From Xylaria sp. FL1777 (taxonomy: Eukaryota; Ascomycota; Sordariomycetes; Xylariales; Xylariaceae): DNA of 64,000 nt. A program made the position numbers and the translations under genes. Under the pieces are notes generated by a model, which did not search any database, had not been told where the DNA came from, and was given only the letters and a program-made list of their open reading frames with translations. The stretch spans positions 62,001-126,000 of the forward strand of contig MU400552.1 of the NCBI GenBank assembly GCA_022578965.1, given 5' to 3'. Numbering within the stretch: the first letter of the stretch is position 1; each line of letters opens with the position of its first letter. Of this stretch, positions 24,237 to 36,178 are shown piece by piece.

Positions 24237-27200
24237 ATGGAATTGAACGATTGGGAGGAGCATAAGTCGACGATTGTGCTATTGTACTCCATAGAAAGGG
24301 AGCCCCTACGAAAGATTGTCTCTTATATGAGAGAGCATCATAACTTTGATAAGAAGTACGCGCGGTCCTAATTTGGATTTACGTATGCTGATTGCTACAT
24401 AGAGTAAACCAATACGAGTATCGACTCAAGAAGTGGGGAGTCAAAAAGAATGCACCGAAGGAAGTTTGGTCCTATGTGGCTCACCAAATTCGGAAGAAGA
24501 AAAAGAAAGGGAAAAAGTCAAAGGTTATGCTATACAATGTCCCTGTCCCCGAAGCCAGAGTGTGCAGAGAAATTCAAAGATATACGAATATCCCAACTGC
24601 CGCTGAGTTTGGAATGGATTGTAGGTTTCTAAGCTTAGAAATATTCTGGTACTCTACTGATCCTGAAGTTAGTACCTAGCCCAAAGACGCCTGAAGGGGG
24701 GATTGTCCACGTCCAAAGTCCAAGCATTTTGGAATTTGATCTCGTTTGGCCAGACACGCTTCCTTGGTTCCAATTTGAACATAATCTTTTCACTCGTGAG
24801 TCCCAAGGCCGACGGAGAATCGTTCATAGCTAAATAGCTATGAGTACTACAACAACCATCCGGTCTTCTCAATGCCTTCTTAGCGGCATTTGGATCCGAT
24901 ACCAGGGCCCGTCAATACCCGGAACATGAAAGACTATCACCTCGTCTCTCAATATCACGAGACCCTCTAATGCTTCGCAAAGCAGTGTCCCATCATTGTA
25001 ACTTGATTTCGAAGAATCACCAAGATAGCAATCAGCAAACCGAAGCACTAGTGCCATCAGGAAATTCTTACTCGTTGGCAATAGATATGCTAAAGGTTAT
25101 CTTCTTTTGCCTGTCAAATTGTCTCACGAACAAAATTCTAGGTCTTGATGGTGTAGAATTGTGCGATCGGTTCCTCCTTCAACTCTTTGAAGCACTTTCA
25201 CACAGCAACCTAGAGATCTTATCCAGCCTTCTATCAGACCGTTGCAGGACAGCAAGTATGATTAAGGAAGCTTTATATAAATCGGCCATCCGGGAGAAGA
25301 GCTATGTGGTCGTATCACGTCTTCTAGAGTCTGGTGTCGATCCCAATATGCCTGTGGAACTTAGGTCGATAAGCCTGCAGAGACGTAGCTTTCGGAGAGG
25401 CAAGGTGGAGATGGACCTGAGATTCGAGCCGTGGAACTTCCGTGGTATAGATATTGCAGCTACCAGAGCTGATATTCGTCTTGGCGAGATATTGTTGCGT
25501 GCTGGGGCAAATGTGAACACATCTGACGGTAACGACATACCCCCTTTAGCGCTAATCGGACTCGACTGGAACAAAGCGAACTTTGACGACGCTTTGGAGT
25601 TTGCGCACATGCTGATCAAACATGGCGCTAGAGTTAATCCTCCAACTGCATCATGCCACCATGGAGAGACCAAGACATTTTCTCCTCTTGAACTCGCTAT
25701 CGCAAGACATGACGGTCAATTGGCAGACTTCTTGATTGAGCAAGGGGCGAACAAAACACTATATACTTCCTCTCCAATAGGGTGTTTGTGTTCCAGATCA
25801 CACGGCTGGCACAGTCTTCAACTCAGACCGTTTGGTGCGCGCTGTTCACCCCTGCTGATTGCCATTGTTGCTGAGCACGGTGAGATGACTAGGCGCTTAC
25901 TACAGACGGTTCTCTCGCAGCCTACCTAAGCCTCACCCCTTTTTATCAAAGATCTCATCATTACGTCATGCCTAGCGGGAGACGCGGCCACAATGTCGAG
26001 ACTGCTAAGTTTAGAGATTGATCTGAATGAAGATTGGATAGATGGAATTACACCACTAGTTGCAACCGCGTGGAACCCCGATCTTCATATTGCCGAAATG
26101 CTGTTAATGTCAGGCGCAAAAATTAGCCCGAAGCAGAGTGATAGCGACAGTGACGGGCAAATATCAGTGCCTACCCCGATACACGTTGCCTCTTTTCATG
26201 GAAACACGGAGCTAGTGCGCGTTTTGGTAAATCGTGGTAGTAGTTGCAACTTACACTACACACGGTTAGGTGGCAACAAAGACCACTTCATAAATTGGCT
26301 TTTGCCTCCCGGTATTTCAAGCCCATGTCATCTGGCGCTTAGGAGCAAGAACATTGAGACGGCCTCCCTGCTGTTGCCTCACTCCAAGCTTCTCGGTGGA
26401 GACTTAGCTCAGGCCATCAACCTAGGCGACAAGACTATCATTTCCGAGCTCATCTCGAGAGGAGCAGATATCCTTTTTGCCGATACAGATGGTACGACGG
26501 CCCTTGAAGCAGCAATGGAGAATGGCGACGCAGAGATGCTCTCTTCATTTTTCGCTTCAGGTGGAAAATATAGATCATCAGCTCTTTACATAGGCACGGA
26601 ACTTGCTGTTGAGTCGAAAGACGACTGTGTCGTAAGACAGTTGATGACTTATCGTCCAGCCGATCTAATCGATAGCTTCGAAGCCTCATGCCTAGTTTTA
26701 GCCTTGCTAGAGAGAGAATGGGACCTTGCAGAATACCTGCTAAGTTCATTTGTTCCAGGGCCATCACAATCTTTTTATCTGCCCGACGCTGGTGGGCACT
26801 ATATACGCACTGATCTTCCTTCTCGAAACTATCCAGATCACGGTGGGGAGGGTATTACACCCCTCTGGGCCGCCTATTTGTCCGGAAATGTCCATATCAC
26901 AGAAGCAATGGTCCGCCGGGGATACAGCCTTGAGAAGGGCGACCGGGAGTCTTTCTCGACGTCCATTGTCTATGGTAGTAAACAAGCCGAGTCCATCCAA
27001 GCATTGTTCTGGTCCACCTGCCATGTTGAAAACATGAATCTTCCGGCCCGCCAGATACTTTTACTGAGTGCAATCAAATCCTGCGACATACAGAGAACAC
27101 GGGAATGCACTATGTTTGTTGATTCTTTAGATTTCACGTTTGGCCGTTCAAACCGCCATTCTGACGAAACTCCATTAGGACTGCCAGTACAGACAAATAA

Positions 27201-28293
27201 TTGCGAATTAACTGGTGAGCTCATTAATGCCGGTGCGGATACCGAATATACGCCAGGCCGTCAATCCCCATTGCAATTAGCGGCAAGTTTGGGATATGTC
27301 GAGATGGCGAAGTTCCTGGTGAGCCGAGGAGCCGATGTCAACAGGCCAGCACATTTCAATTATGGAGCAACTGCGTTGCAGTTCGCAGCAATTAAGGGCC
27401 ATCTTGGCTTAGCTAGAATCCTGGTCGAACACGGAGCAGATGTTGATGCACCGCCAGCGAAGAAGGACGGTCGCACAGCTCTGGAGGGGGCGGCAGAACA
27501 TGGTAGACTCGATATGGTCGAGTTTCTCCTGGAAATGGGCGCCAGACTAACAGGGGAGATGAGGATATATTATGTGCGATCCGTCGGGTTCGCAATGAGT
27601 GGGGGTCATTATACCCTTGCGAATTATTTGAAAGAGTACGGGTCATGGACGGAGAACGACCAATTACTCTATGACCGACGAGGTACGCGAGATTCTGAGA
27701 TATATTTTCGGTATGATGAAGAATCGAACAATTGGCATGTTCGCTGGATGTGCTGGCCTATTAATGGCGACGCTTATAGCGTCGGGTCGAGCGAAACGTC
27801 TTCTGTTGAAGAAAAGACCTGTGACAGTGCATCTGAAGAAGTAGAGGAGACAATGTGGTACGGATTGAACCGCGTGGCCGAAGATTGGTTGCGTAGCGCG
27901 GCAATTGCCTCTGACGAATTCGCTGGCCTCGATGTCTTCCAGGAAGAAGAGGCAAATAGTCGACCAGTCTCACCGTGGAGGGCGGGTGATGGGGTCAATC
28001 ATCCCTTGCAGCCGAACAACGAAGATGAAGAAATCACTCCGGTGCAATTGGTTGAATCCAACTGCAAACCACTACTTCGTCGCGGCGAATACGACGCTGA
28101 ATCTGAACGAACACCGGGTGAACGACCGTTGAATGCAACAGGGGGGAAAGAACTTAATTTGGGGGCTAAACTTCTGCTAGAACACAGTCGAAGGGCTGTG
28201 GATGAGCAGGTTGCTTCAACGAGTTTGGGGTACATCTTATGGGAAGATCCTTTTTGGGGGGCTGACCAACCGAACGATGTATGGGACATCTAA
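24237..28293 (+). CDS. Clr5-domain ankyrin-repeat protein interrupted by an in-frame TAA (gene or young pseudogene)
   Basis: Proposed exons are 24237-24355, 24403-24620, 24673-24795 and 24845-28293, with introns of 47, 52 and 49 nt, all in phase. The N-terminus is a Clr5 domain (NDWEEHKSTIVLLYSIE...REHHNFDKK/VNQYEYRLKKWGVKKN, split by intron 1), followed by a basic Lys stretch and a TPEGGIVHVQSPS linker. From about residue 240 to 1000 come repeated ankyrin units such as SPLQLAASLGYVEMAKFLV, TALQFAAIKGHLGLARILV and TALEGAAEHGRLDMVEFLL. The C-terminal 250 residues are acidic and unrelated. A TAA at 25927-25929 breaks the frame, but the same frame continues with ankyrin sequence (IKDLIITSCLAGDAATMSRLL). 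The stop could be a real nonsense mutation, or lie in an intron starting at the GTGAGA at 25880. Without the stop the product would be about 1,300 residues. The third intron's acceptor (GAG) is weak. Clr5-ankyrin proteins are common in moulds and their function is unknown. Confidence 0.75.
25927..25929 (+). other. In-frame TAA codon inside the ankyrin ORF
   Basis: The reading frame before (ending VLSQPT) and after (ASPLFIKDLIITSCLAGD) is the same and both sides are ankyrin-like, so no frameshift is involved. CAA-to-TAA is a C-to-T change in a CpA context, the kind favoured by repeat-induced point mutation, but a single site proves nothing. Confidence 0.8.
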
Positions 28294-28632
28294 TTATGGG
28301 CCTTCTCCCCCTTAAGGGTCGTGTTCGATTTCTTCAGGTTTAGATAATTATGACGGCCCGTCTTATGGGATACTGGCTGGGTCAGAAAATACCTAAGCAG
28401 TAGCCATTATCGGACGGTGGCAGTATCTCCGCTTCATTCAAGATAAAGAAGTTGTCACGCGCTCTTCTCAAGTGTCTACACAGGAGCATAGGATCATGAT
28501 ATCTTTTCATTTCTCGGCAAAATGGCTTCGAACCCTACTACACTAGGCGAACCAAACTGTCCTATATATATCTATATACATATACATCCAAGGCAGCGAG
28601 GCGAACCTCCCATTAGTACCCAATACCGTTAC
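28294..28632. other. Intergenic region between convergent genes
   Basis: About 340 bases between the Clr5-ankyrin stop and the aspartic protease stop. It holds both 3' ends and a short TATATA-rich tract near 28563-28585. Nothing else was seen. Confidence 0.7.
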
Positions 28633-29955
28633 TTACACGTCCTTGCTAGCCCAGCCAATGCGGGGTCCAGTGCTATCAAAGACGACGTAAGCAGACTTGA
28701 GCGCAACGTCACCAAAGATGTTGATGCCGATGCCAGAGCTGGACTGGATACCGCCGAAGCAGGTGGTGCCGGTGTAAGGGGCGTAGTTGATGTACTCGCC
28801 AGGGATGACGATGCGGGCTGAGCCGACGCCGAAGGTGAAGTCGGGCAGAGTGGCGCTGCAGGGGAACACGTAGCCACCGGCGGCGTTGTTGTTCTTGGCA
28901 CCCGAGACCTGAGCCCAGTAGGCGCTGACGATGGTGCTGGGCACGTAGAGCAGCGTGGTGCCGGTGTCGGCGATGCCGTCGATGCTGGTCGACTTGAAGG
29001 AGCCGCTGCCGACGGCGTAGCCCGAGGACGTGAACTCCCAGAAGCCCTGGCGGGTGCTCACCGTCGCGTACGCGATGGAGCCAGTGTACTTCGAGCTGTC
29101 GATGAAGCCGAAGTCGTAGGTGCCGGCTGAAGGGGGGGGGGGGGAGGGGAGTTAGTATATCATTTTACTAGAAAGAGGATCGTCTCCACTTCACTAGAGA
29201 AGGGAGAAGAGGGAGGTTGGTGAATCAGGGCAAGACTTACGCACACCGCCTGCCTTGAAGTCAACGGCGAAGACGGGAGAGTCGAGGCTGGCCTTGATGT
29301 TGTCGAACCACGTCTTTTGCTGCGTGGGGGTGACAGTGTTCAGGGTGCTGAACGCAAGGCCAAGCAGACCGTCGAGGTTGGCCTCCTGGGTAAAGGAGCT
29401 AGAGACGGTCTGGGCAGACTCGACGGCCTGCTTGGAGACTGAGAGTCCTCCAATAGTGACAACGTCGGTGTATACAATGCCGCTGGATGAACTGCCATCA
29501 CCGTAGGCAATGGACCACTTGGCATTGCTCAGCTTGCTGGCAGTGGTGCTCTTGCTAGGGCTGTACTGGGTCTGGCCGTCAACATATCTCGAGCTGGTGT
29601 CGGTGCTGAAGACCCAGAGGTCGGAAGATCCAGAGTCAAAGTCAAGGTTAAGAGTCTGGGCCGGAGTGCCAATTTGGACGGGAGTAAGCCACTCAGAGTC
29701 GTACTCCTCGGGGTTTGTAGCGACAGAGCCCTGGCTACGCTTGCCGTTTGTCATTCCGAGGGCAGCGGCAAGCTCAGAAGGCACAGGACGTCCATATTTC
29801 AGGTACGTCTTGGCCACCTGAGCGGGACCGTGTCGCCTGAAGTTCGCGTTGCGAGTCTGGTTGACGGTAAAGCGGCCGACCGGAGGAGCAGGGACAGCGG
29901 AGACAGCGCCAAGAACAGCGCTGAACAGCGCAAGGCTAGCAGTAGAGGTGATCAT
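28633..29955 (-). CDS. Secreted pepsin-like aspartic endopeptidase (family A1, aspergillopepsin/endothiapepsin type)
   Basis: Exons 29955-29241 and 29126-28633 encode 402 residues; the 114-nt intron has a GTAAGT donor and a TTCAG acceptor after a G/C-homopolymer run. Residues 1-20 ([20 protein letters not shown]) form a signal peptide. A propeptide of about 60-70 residues ends near a Lys-Arg pair (72-73). The mature enzyme starts around [18 protein letters not shown]. The two catalytic motifs are DSGSSDLW (Asp107) and DTGTT (Asp292). The flap region [10 protein letters not shown] is present. The C-terminus [21 protein letters not shown] is typical of the family. The enzyme would act outside the cell at acidic pH on proteins. 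The first catalytic motif has Ser instead of the more usual Thr, which occurs in fungal members. The start at 29955 is chosen because no upstream in-frame ATG exists. Confidence 0.95.
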
Positions 29956-30045
29956 CTTGAAGGTCGATGCCAAGGAAAGGATAGAGGAGAGAGCGAGCTG
30001 GGGTTGAGAGGGGATTCCATCGTGACCATGGGGACGAACATGAGG

Positions 30046-30053
30046 TTTATATA
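30046..30053 (-). promoter_or_regulatory. Probable TATA box of the aspartic protease gene
   Basis: On the minus strand the sequence reads TATATAAA, about 90 bases before the ATG at 29955. This is a full consensus TATA box at a usual fungal distance and fits a regulated secreted enzyme. No mapped transcription start is available. Confidence 0.6.
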
Positions 30054-31572
30054 TTGCTGAACCTCACGAGAGGCCATGCACACCACCCCACCGGATTTCT
30101 CATAGGTAGCATCTATCACGAGCTCAATGAGGTAGGAGATCGACGCCCACTCAGCATCGAAGTGAGCTGCCGGATAAGGGCGTTGACGGATAAACATGAT
30201 TGCTACTGCACGGCGCATGCCAAGAGAGGCAGGCCGTCACGACATCTCTGCCAACGAGGGGTGGTTGTGGTGCCGCTTACAGCTCTCCCTCTGATACATC
30301 CTCTGGCCCCTCGCAATTTCTTATAACCTGTATCCAGGGTACCAATGGATGGATGGGACCCAATAACCTCGGGCACCTGACTAATAACTATCATCATACG
30401 TTAGGGTAGAACGTTGCGGGTGATTTACTACCTTCTATGTTGTATGCTTGGCGTGGCTCCGTCCCATGTCTTCCAAATCACCGGCAGTGAAAGTTGCGGA
30501 ACACGTCTACGCTACTTGGGAAACGTTGTAGGTAGGCAGCCTGGCAGGTTGATGTCGACATTCGGAGAGCAGGGGTCATGTATGGACGGGGTGGAGGCGA
30601 CACTCTCGCCAGCGTCAGCGCTTATCTAAACGTCGCTGCAGTGGGGGTTCTTCAGAGGCGAGCAGCGAGGCTTGGAATTACGTCTTTCACGGCGATGCTG
30701 TGCTCAATTTCCATGTCTACTTGTTGATATATGCCTTGGATGCCTGAAGAAACGAAACCGTCCCTGCCAAGCGATGGACAAGCTTTCTCCCCCAGATCTT
30801 GTTTCTCTTGGCCTCCCGGCCAAGAAGCAACCCTACCTACAGCTGCTGGGAGCAGTCTGGACTGGGCGTACAGTAGCACCTCCTATGGATACGAGAGGTA
30901 CGATCGTGTGCGATAGGAAGATCAGGGTCTGCGGAACATGGCGGATCTTCAGCTTAGCATGGTTAAGTCGTATATGGCTCATGCGGTAGCAGTGAGGCTC
31001 GCCAGCGTCTAGTAGTTGCTATCACCTTCTCTTTGGGTGTTGGCTCAACAGCGGGCGATGTGACCTTTTAGGTTTACAGGTGCCGGACATCCATGTCCAT
31101 AATGCGAGGAATATACAAGCGATCTTGCGGGCGGAGTGCCAGCTGTGCTGTATCAATGGTGGCCGGGCCTGTCCGATCACTTTCCCGAGTAGGAAAGGTG
31201 GTGCCGGAAAAGGCAGGTCAAGCAACAGACTGGGTGGGCGCCAGGAAGCTTTGCGATGGCCGTTCGATGTCGACGGTTTTAGCAGCACTCAGGACCTCGG
31301 GACTGAGGACTTACCACTTACGACTTACTGAGTGTCTACAGATACTCGATGTGCATGAACACCACAGCCAACCAGTCTCGACCTCACGACGGCGCAACCT
31401 GCCAACCAAAGCTAGTGGTGGCGTTATACGATCCACGGCGCGATGAAGACAGAGGTCTCTGATATCTGACTGTATCAATCATCAAGCATGAAGCATGAAT
31501 TTCATTTCACATGTCGAGCCAATGAGCCCATCGTATGCATCATCGACACAATCTTGCGGACAGTCTATCTTG

Positions 31573-31602
31573 CCCCCCTTCAGCCCCCCTTCAGCCCCCC
31601 TT
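31573..31602. repeat. Short tandem repeat CCCCCCTTCAG
   Basis: Two full 11-bp units and a partial third copy, followed by a T run. It is strongly strand-asymmetric (C-rich on the plus strand). It lies in intergenic DNA about 300 bases beyond the end of the dehydrogenase gene. Confidence 0.85.
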
Positions 31603-31896
31603 TTATTTACCGGAGTGCGATGTACTCCATTGGTGCAATGGAAATAGACTCATGACAAGCCTGGCAGGTAAATGCCGATGAGATCCACCTCACCGATACC
31701 GTCGAGAGCTTACATCTCCGGAGCTTTCCCTACGCACATTAAACCCGCGCAGCGATCTAGACGTGGATGGTTTTTTGGTCCAAGCTACTACCAGTATGTA
31801 CTGCGTAAGTATCCATGCATGGTGCATACTCTATACCGAAATTGAATAATGACATGAATTGCAAGCTCTGTAGTACAATTGGTCACACTCAATCAT

Positions 31897-33040
31897 TCAG
31901 TACTCGAACTTCTGCTTCACCAGTTCCTCGCTCAATTTCCACAGCTTCTCCACACTCTCGGGATCCTTCGCATGCTCGTCTGGTTCGTGGATCTGACTGT
32001 TTTGCAGGAACGCCGGCGACTTGGTGGCGAGATCAGGATCAAGCGCCGCGATAAGCGGCGTGGCAGCAATTTGGGAGAATGTCTTGAACCTCGGCTCTTC
32101 CCACTATGTTCAATAAAAACACTATGGTCAGTATATTGTCTTCTTGTTTTCTTCTCCCTCTTCTCCTTTTTCTCCCTTTCGGGAAGGTCAAGCGGTTCGT
32201 TCATCTCGCTCGCGCTACGGCTTTTACACCGGCAACACCACAGGGTAACGTCGGGGTAGGTGTGCGTGTGTATGTAAAAAGTTCACTTACGACCCAATCG
32301 ATCCCGCGGTTCCGCTTCATTACGCCATCGATGAGACCATAGTCATCCAAAGTGAGGTGCGTTCCAAGCTTTGTATCGCCATTGTATCCCGGATGCACGA
32401 CTGTGGATGTGATACCGCGGTGCTTAAGACGTTTGCCCAAGCCGTATGCGAAGAGGACATTCGCCGTCTTGGCTTGCCCATAGCCAGTCCAGGGTTCGTA
32501 CTCTTTACCGTTGGAGAAGTTCCAGTCATCGAACCGGAAGGGCGTAATGCGGTAGCCTGAGCTCGTCAAGATCACGAAGCGCGCCTCGCCTGCAGCCAGC
32601 AAGGCGGGCACGAGCAGGTTCGTCAGCAGGAAGCCGCCGACGTGGTTTGCAGAGAGCTGGAACTCGATCCCCTGCTTGTCGAGCGTGTACTCTCTGGTAG
32701 CCATGGCGCCCGCTGTATGGACGAGCACGTCGATCTTGGGCGTGGCTGCCAAGACCTTGCTCGCAGCCTCGTGCACTGCATCGTGGTCTGTTGTGTCCAC
32801 TTGCACGAAGGTCGTTTTGATAGAGCTGTCAATCTCCGCAATGGTCTTTAGCACAGGCTCTACTTTGGAGGCTGTTCGGGACGCAATGAGGATGTGCGCA
32901 GGGGACCCTCCTGCCAGGTAGGTGGCCATCTGGCTTCCGATACTGGGATAGCCGGCGCCGATCAAGACGAAAGTCTTGCCTTTGATCTGAGACCTGAAGG
33001 CCTCGATGACCTCCTCGCTGGTGGTGTATCCATCGAACAT
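31897..33040 (-). CDS. Short-chain dehydrogenase/reductase (retinol-dehydrogenase-like)
   Basis: Exons 33040-32291 and 32103-31897 encode 318 residues. The 187-nt intron has a GTAAGT donor and an ATAG acceptor, and the phase-0 join gives RGIDWV/WEEPRFKTFSQIAATPLIAAL. The cofactor motif is degenerate but recognisable (VLIGAGYPSIGSQMA, a TGxxxGxG variant). The NAG-like segment is HTAGAMA, the catalytic Ser lies in VILTSSGYR, and the active-site pair is YGQAK (Tyr and Lys). The C-terminal DPESVEKLWKLSEELV helix is typical of the long SDRs that act on retinol- or steroid-like and other hydrophobic alcohols. The start at 33040 is the first ATG in frame. The physiological substrate is unknown. No partner genes of a metabolite cluster are adjacent. 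Confidence 0.88.
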
Positions 33041-34385
33041 TTTCTCAGCTGACAAAGAAGGTAAAGAGAGATATTAGGTGTCGAGCGTGAAGAAATGTCA
33101 AGTCTCGTTTCTTGTCATGTCTCTCTCTTTATGATATATCGCGTACATTTCGGCCGTCCAGAAATAAGAGTGCCTCATTCCTATTATTATCTCAACAATA
33201 TCTGTCTTCCTAGAGCCTTGTGGCAGACGATTCATGAGGATTATTAACCAGCTCCGGCCGGAGTTAGGAGGAGTTACGTCGTAAGTCTTAAGTCTAGCCC
33301 GTTCCGGATACTCTGTCTATATTCCGTGTTGAATTTTCCGTGTTCCTAGTATTTTCCGCCCGTGTGCGTCTCTCTTGCTCTGAAATCAACGTAGGAGTTA
33401 AGGTAACGTAAATTGATAACTATATTCAACTTAGTAATTGATGTTGGCGAAAAGCGTTTGCTAGCTTATCGCCTAAGTCTGGGTAGTCTAGCCCAGCGTT
33501 AGCTAACATCTCGCATCTGGTGATCCTAGTCTTCCAGATATGTGTTAAAGATATATCTAGATATATGAATTGTTACTTAGATATTCGTTACGGTTTAATA
33601 TGAGAGAGTGTAATCACGGTGGGCGACTATAATACTGAAAGGTGTCTAGATAGTTAAATGATTATTTCGAATTTCATTCTATATGAAGATGATTTCATCT
33701 TGTTGAAACGTTTAATCACGGGATCTTCCAGCAATGATGAGGACTGATACCGTACGGATTTGAAATCAATGATTCTCATCGTCATTGTTATTAGCATCTT
33801 AAGCGATCCAAGCCTATGGAAGAACAAACCTCGGAACGTAGAGCAACTCAGATCTACAAGCTCTTAACTCGCGTGCCTATATAGTTACATGTATCTGACG
33901 GACCTGCTTCACCTGGATAAAATAGATGTAAACCGAGATACAGTAATAATACAGGTCGTCACGACACCTCTTTCTCTAGATCGAAGCACGGGTTCACGCA
34001 ACAACGCATAATCATCAACACTGATAATTTGACTTTTGTAGCGAGACTCATACAAGTTCTTACTACTTAAGTAGCTAACAGAGCAACAATGCCCCAAAGG
34101 CTCACAAACAGACACTTGACCATAGAAACATGCCCAGTCTCGATCGGCAAAGCTGACAAAGGAACCTTTGTATCTCCGGTTCGAGGAGCGTTGCTCTTGT
34201 GCGTACTTCTAGGTAGGTATGTATATATGTACAATGACCTCCTCTATATTCCGCCTCTCACGTAATGTCCAGCTCTAGCCTTTCCCTTTTAATTCTAGTC
34301 TGTCCTAGCGTAGCTGGTGTATGTGGTCCACTCTCACCACCCTTCATATAGTCAACATCAATTTCTTTGCTCTCCTCCCGTTGAT
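33041..34385. other. A+T-rich intergenic region
   Basis: About 1.3 kb between the dehydrogenase start and the end of the GRIM-19 gene. It is visibly richer in A and T than the flanks (for example 33410-33860), with no long open frame or repeat. The dehydrogenase promoter should lie in 33041-33400. Confidence 0.6.
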
Positions 34386-35522
34386 TTATTTCGTGATGTT
34401 GGTGGGGGTTACGGCATATGTCGGCCGTACATATCTGTATAAAAAAGATCTTAGCTGCGTTCTTGTTACATCTCCAGTGATCACAGTCCCCCCTGGTCCC
34501 CTTCGGAGCAATGCGATCCTGATTAATAAAATCAAATAGTCGAGTAGATATATATGACAAGAGAAGGAAAAGACGTACCTATCAGAGTTGTAAACCTTAA
34601 AGTTTTCACCTAGCAGCTCCTTCTCGCGGGCTTGATCAGCTAGATGTCGGCGGACGAGATCGCGGTCTTCTTCGGCTTGCAGGAGGGGGATGAGGTGAAT
34701 GCGAGACCACATCTTTTCGCGGGCAAGTTCCCTACATGAAAAGACAGTTCATGTTAGCCGCGCCCTCCAATATAATACGTCATAGCCTGCCGAAAACCAC
34801 GAGTTCTTAGGCTTGTTACATCCATAAGTGCGCCAGGGCAACGGGGAGTGCCCAAGGGGATAATTGGATGGGATGGACAAGAGAACGTCTCTTAATAAAA
34901 CCACCTACTTCTGCTCCTTGATGCCCTGTCCCAACTTATAGAACCCGTATGTCATGATGACACCCATGGCAATGAGATATGTGCCCGGACGAAAACCGCT
35001 TGCGGGGAGGTTACGCTGTATTAAGACCTAGTTAGCAATCATTCTCACTCTCCAACCCTCGCACTCGCTCAAGACCGCTCCCATATCTCTGTCGAACAAA
35101 GATCCAGCCGGCCTCCATCCGCGAACAGAGCAGCCGCTCCTCACCCGATCGATAACGTTCGCGACCGAATCGAAGACAGAATAAGGGCCCCGATCGATAC
35201 CGCCGTGTCGGCCCCCGGATGCGACGAGTTGCAGAGGCTATAGGCACATACGTTCGATTATGGCTGCAGTTCGTGTTTCGTTTCGCATTCGGCGCAGCCG
35301 CTTTTCCACTGATTTACGTCGCTCGTCGCGCCACATCGCTCAGCATAATCCGACTTCCTCTTCTGCCACTCTTCTCCCTTCACAGACGATTCACTCCCTC
35401 CCCGCGCGATATCGGTATAAAAGAAGAGCCCGAAAAAGAAGAGTGAGAGCCAGATGCACTCAATGGCTCACCTTATATTGGACGGGACCGTAGCCCCCGA
35501 CGGGGGGCATATCCTGCGGCAT
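34386..35522 (-). CDS. Mitochondrial complex I accessory subunit GRIM-19 (NDUFA13 homologue)
   Basis: Four exons, 35522-35472, 35015-34909, 34731-34579 and 34434-34386, encode 119 residues; introns of 456, 177 and 144 nt are all in phase. The protein reads MPQDMPPVGGYGPVQYK, then RNLPASGFRPGTYLIAMGV, one transmembrane helix (about residues 29-47), a long basic-acidic helix (KEQKELAREKMWSRIHLIPL) and the C-terminal YVRPTYAVTP motif made across intron 3. Length and motifs match fungal GRIM-19, a membrane-arm/Q-module junction subunit of NADH:ubiquinone oxidoreductase in the inner mitochondrial membrane. Three introns longer than the coding exons make it easy to miss. The call is firm. Confidence 0.95.
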
Positions 35523-36178
35523 GGCGGGCAATCGGTGATGTTTTGAATATATATGAGTCGATATCGGGCTCGGCGGGTTTTATTTGGGGCCTCGTTGTAG
35601 GTTGTGGCCTCAATTGAAAGCAACAAGGTCGGAATTGAGCAATCAAGATTGGATCATTGCTGATGATCTGGGGAGGAGAGCTCACTGTGGGTCTCTATGC
35701 TTTATGTAAGCAATGTCACGTGAGTCCCGAGATCATGCTGAGAACTGAAAGCTACATTCTCCTACATATTAGACAGACTACGTCAACACCAGACAGGATT
35801 ATTACATGTTACAAATAGGTAGGTACGTAGTGGTTCCTAACTACGAGGGTGTAAAATAGTATTGTCAAATTACATAATGATACTTGCTTTCAACAGGTGA
35901 AGAGCTTAATGCACATGTGCAACAGGGATTCTGCGACTCTCAAGTTAAGTTGCAAGCATAACAACTTTGTTTGAACATCCAGCGCAGCCGTCGTAATCGC
36001 TATGTAGTGGGCTAGAATCACGCCAGAGCTCCAACCTGCCTCAATGCCGCCGTCAGCCCTGCTGTCTAAACGCCGAAAATGCCGAAACTGTGGTGCCCGA
36101 CCAAGACCGTAGTACGCCTGCCTCGCTCTTGTCGTCTGTGTTTTCATAACTCAAATTAATACCGCAGGCCTGTTTCTA
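35523..36178. other. Intergenic region
   Basis: About 0.65 kb between the GRIM-19 start and the FCP1 stop. It contains the GRIM-19 promoter on the left and the FCP1 3' end on the right, and one TAGGTAGGTACGTA motif near 35817. No other gene was recognised. Confidence 0.65.

Larger units (their letters stand above)
29956..31896. other. Intergenic region upstream of the protease
   Basis: About 1.9 kb between the protease start and the 3' end of the short-chain dehydrogenase. It contains the protease promoter at its left end and an 11-bp tandem repeat at 31573-31602. Open frames are present on both strands but show no family motif or splice-compatible exon chain. One TACTGCGTA copy lies at 31799-31807. 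Confidence 0.6.

Noticed and set aside
24365..24402. A 38-nt intron (GTCCTA donor) for the first Clr5 intron
   Set aside because: Too short for the local intron size. A GTACGC donor at 24356 gives a 47-nt intron, the correct phase and a better Clr5 sequence.
24621..24679. Apparent frameshift between exons 2 and 3 of the Clr5-ankyrin gene
   Set aside because: Using the TTAG acceptor ending at 24672 instead of the TAG ending at 24679 restores the frame (GMDLPSPKTPEGG), so no frameshift is needed.
31573..31602. Possible CRISPR-like or direct-repeat array
   Set aside because: Only two and a half 11-bp units with no spacers, in a eukaryotic genome; a simple tandem repeat.
33410..33860. A+T-rich stretch as a possible origin or centromere-like element
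   Set aside because: Short, with no repeated consensus; ordinary A+T-rich intergenic DNA is sufficient.
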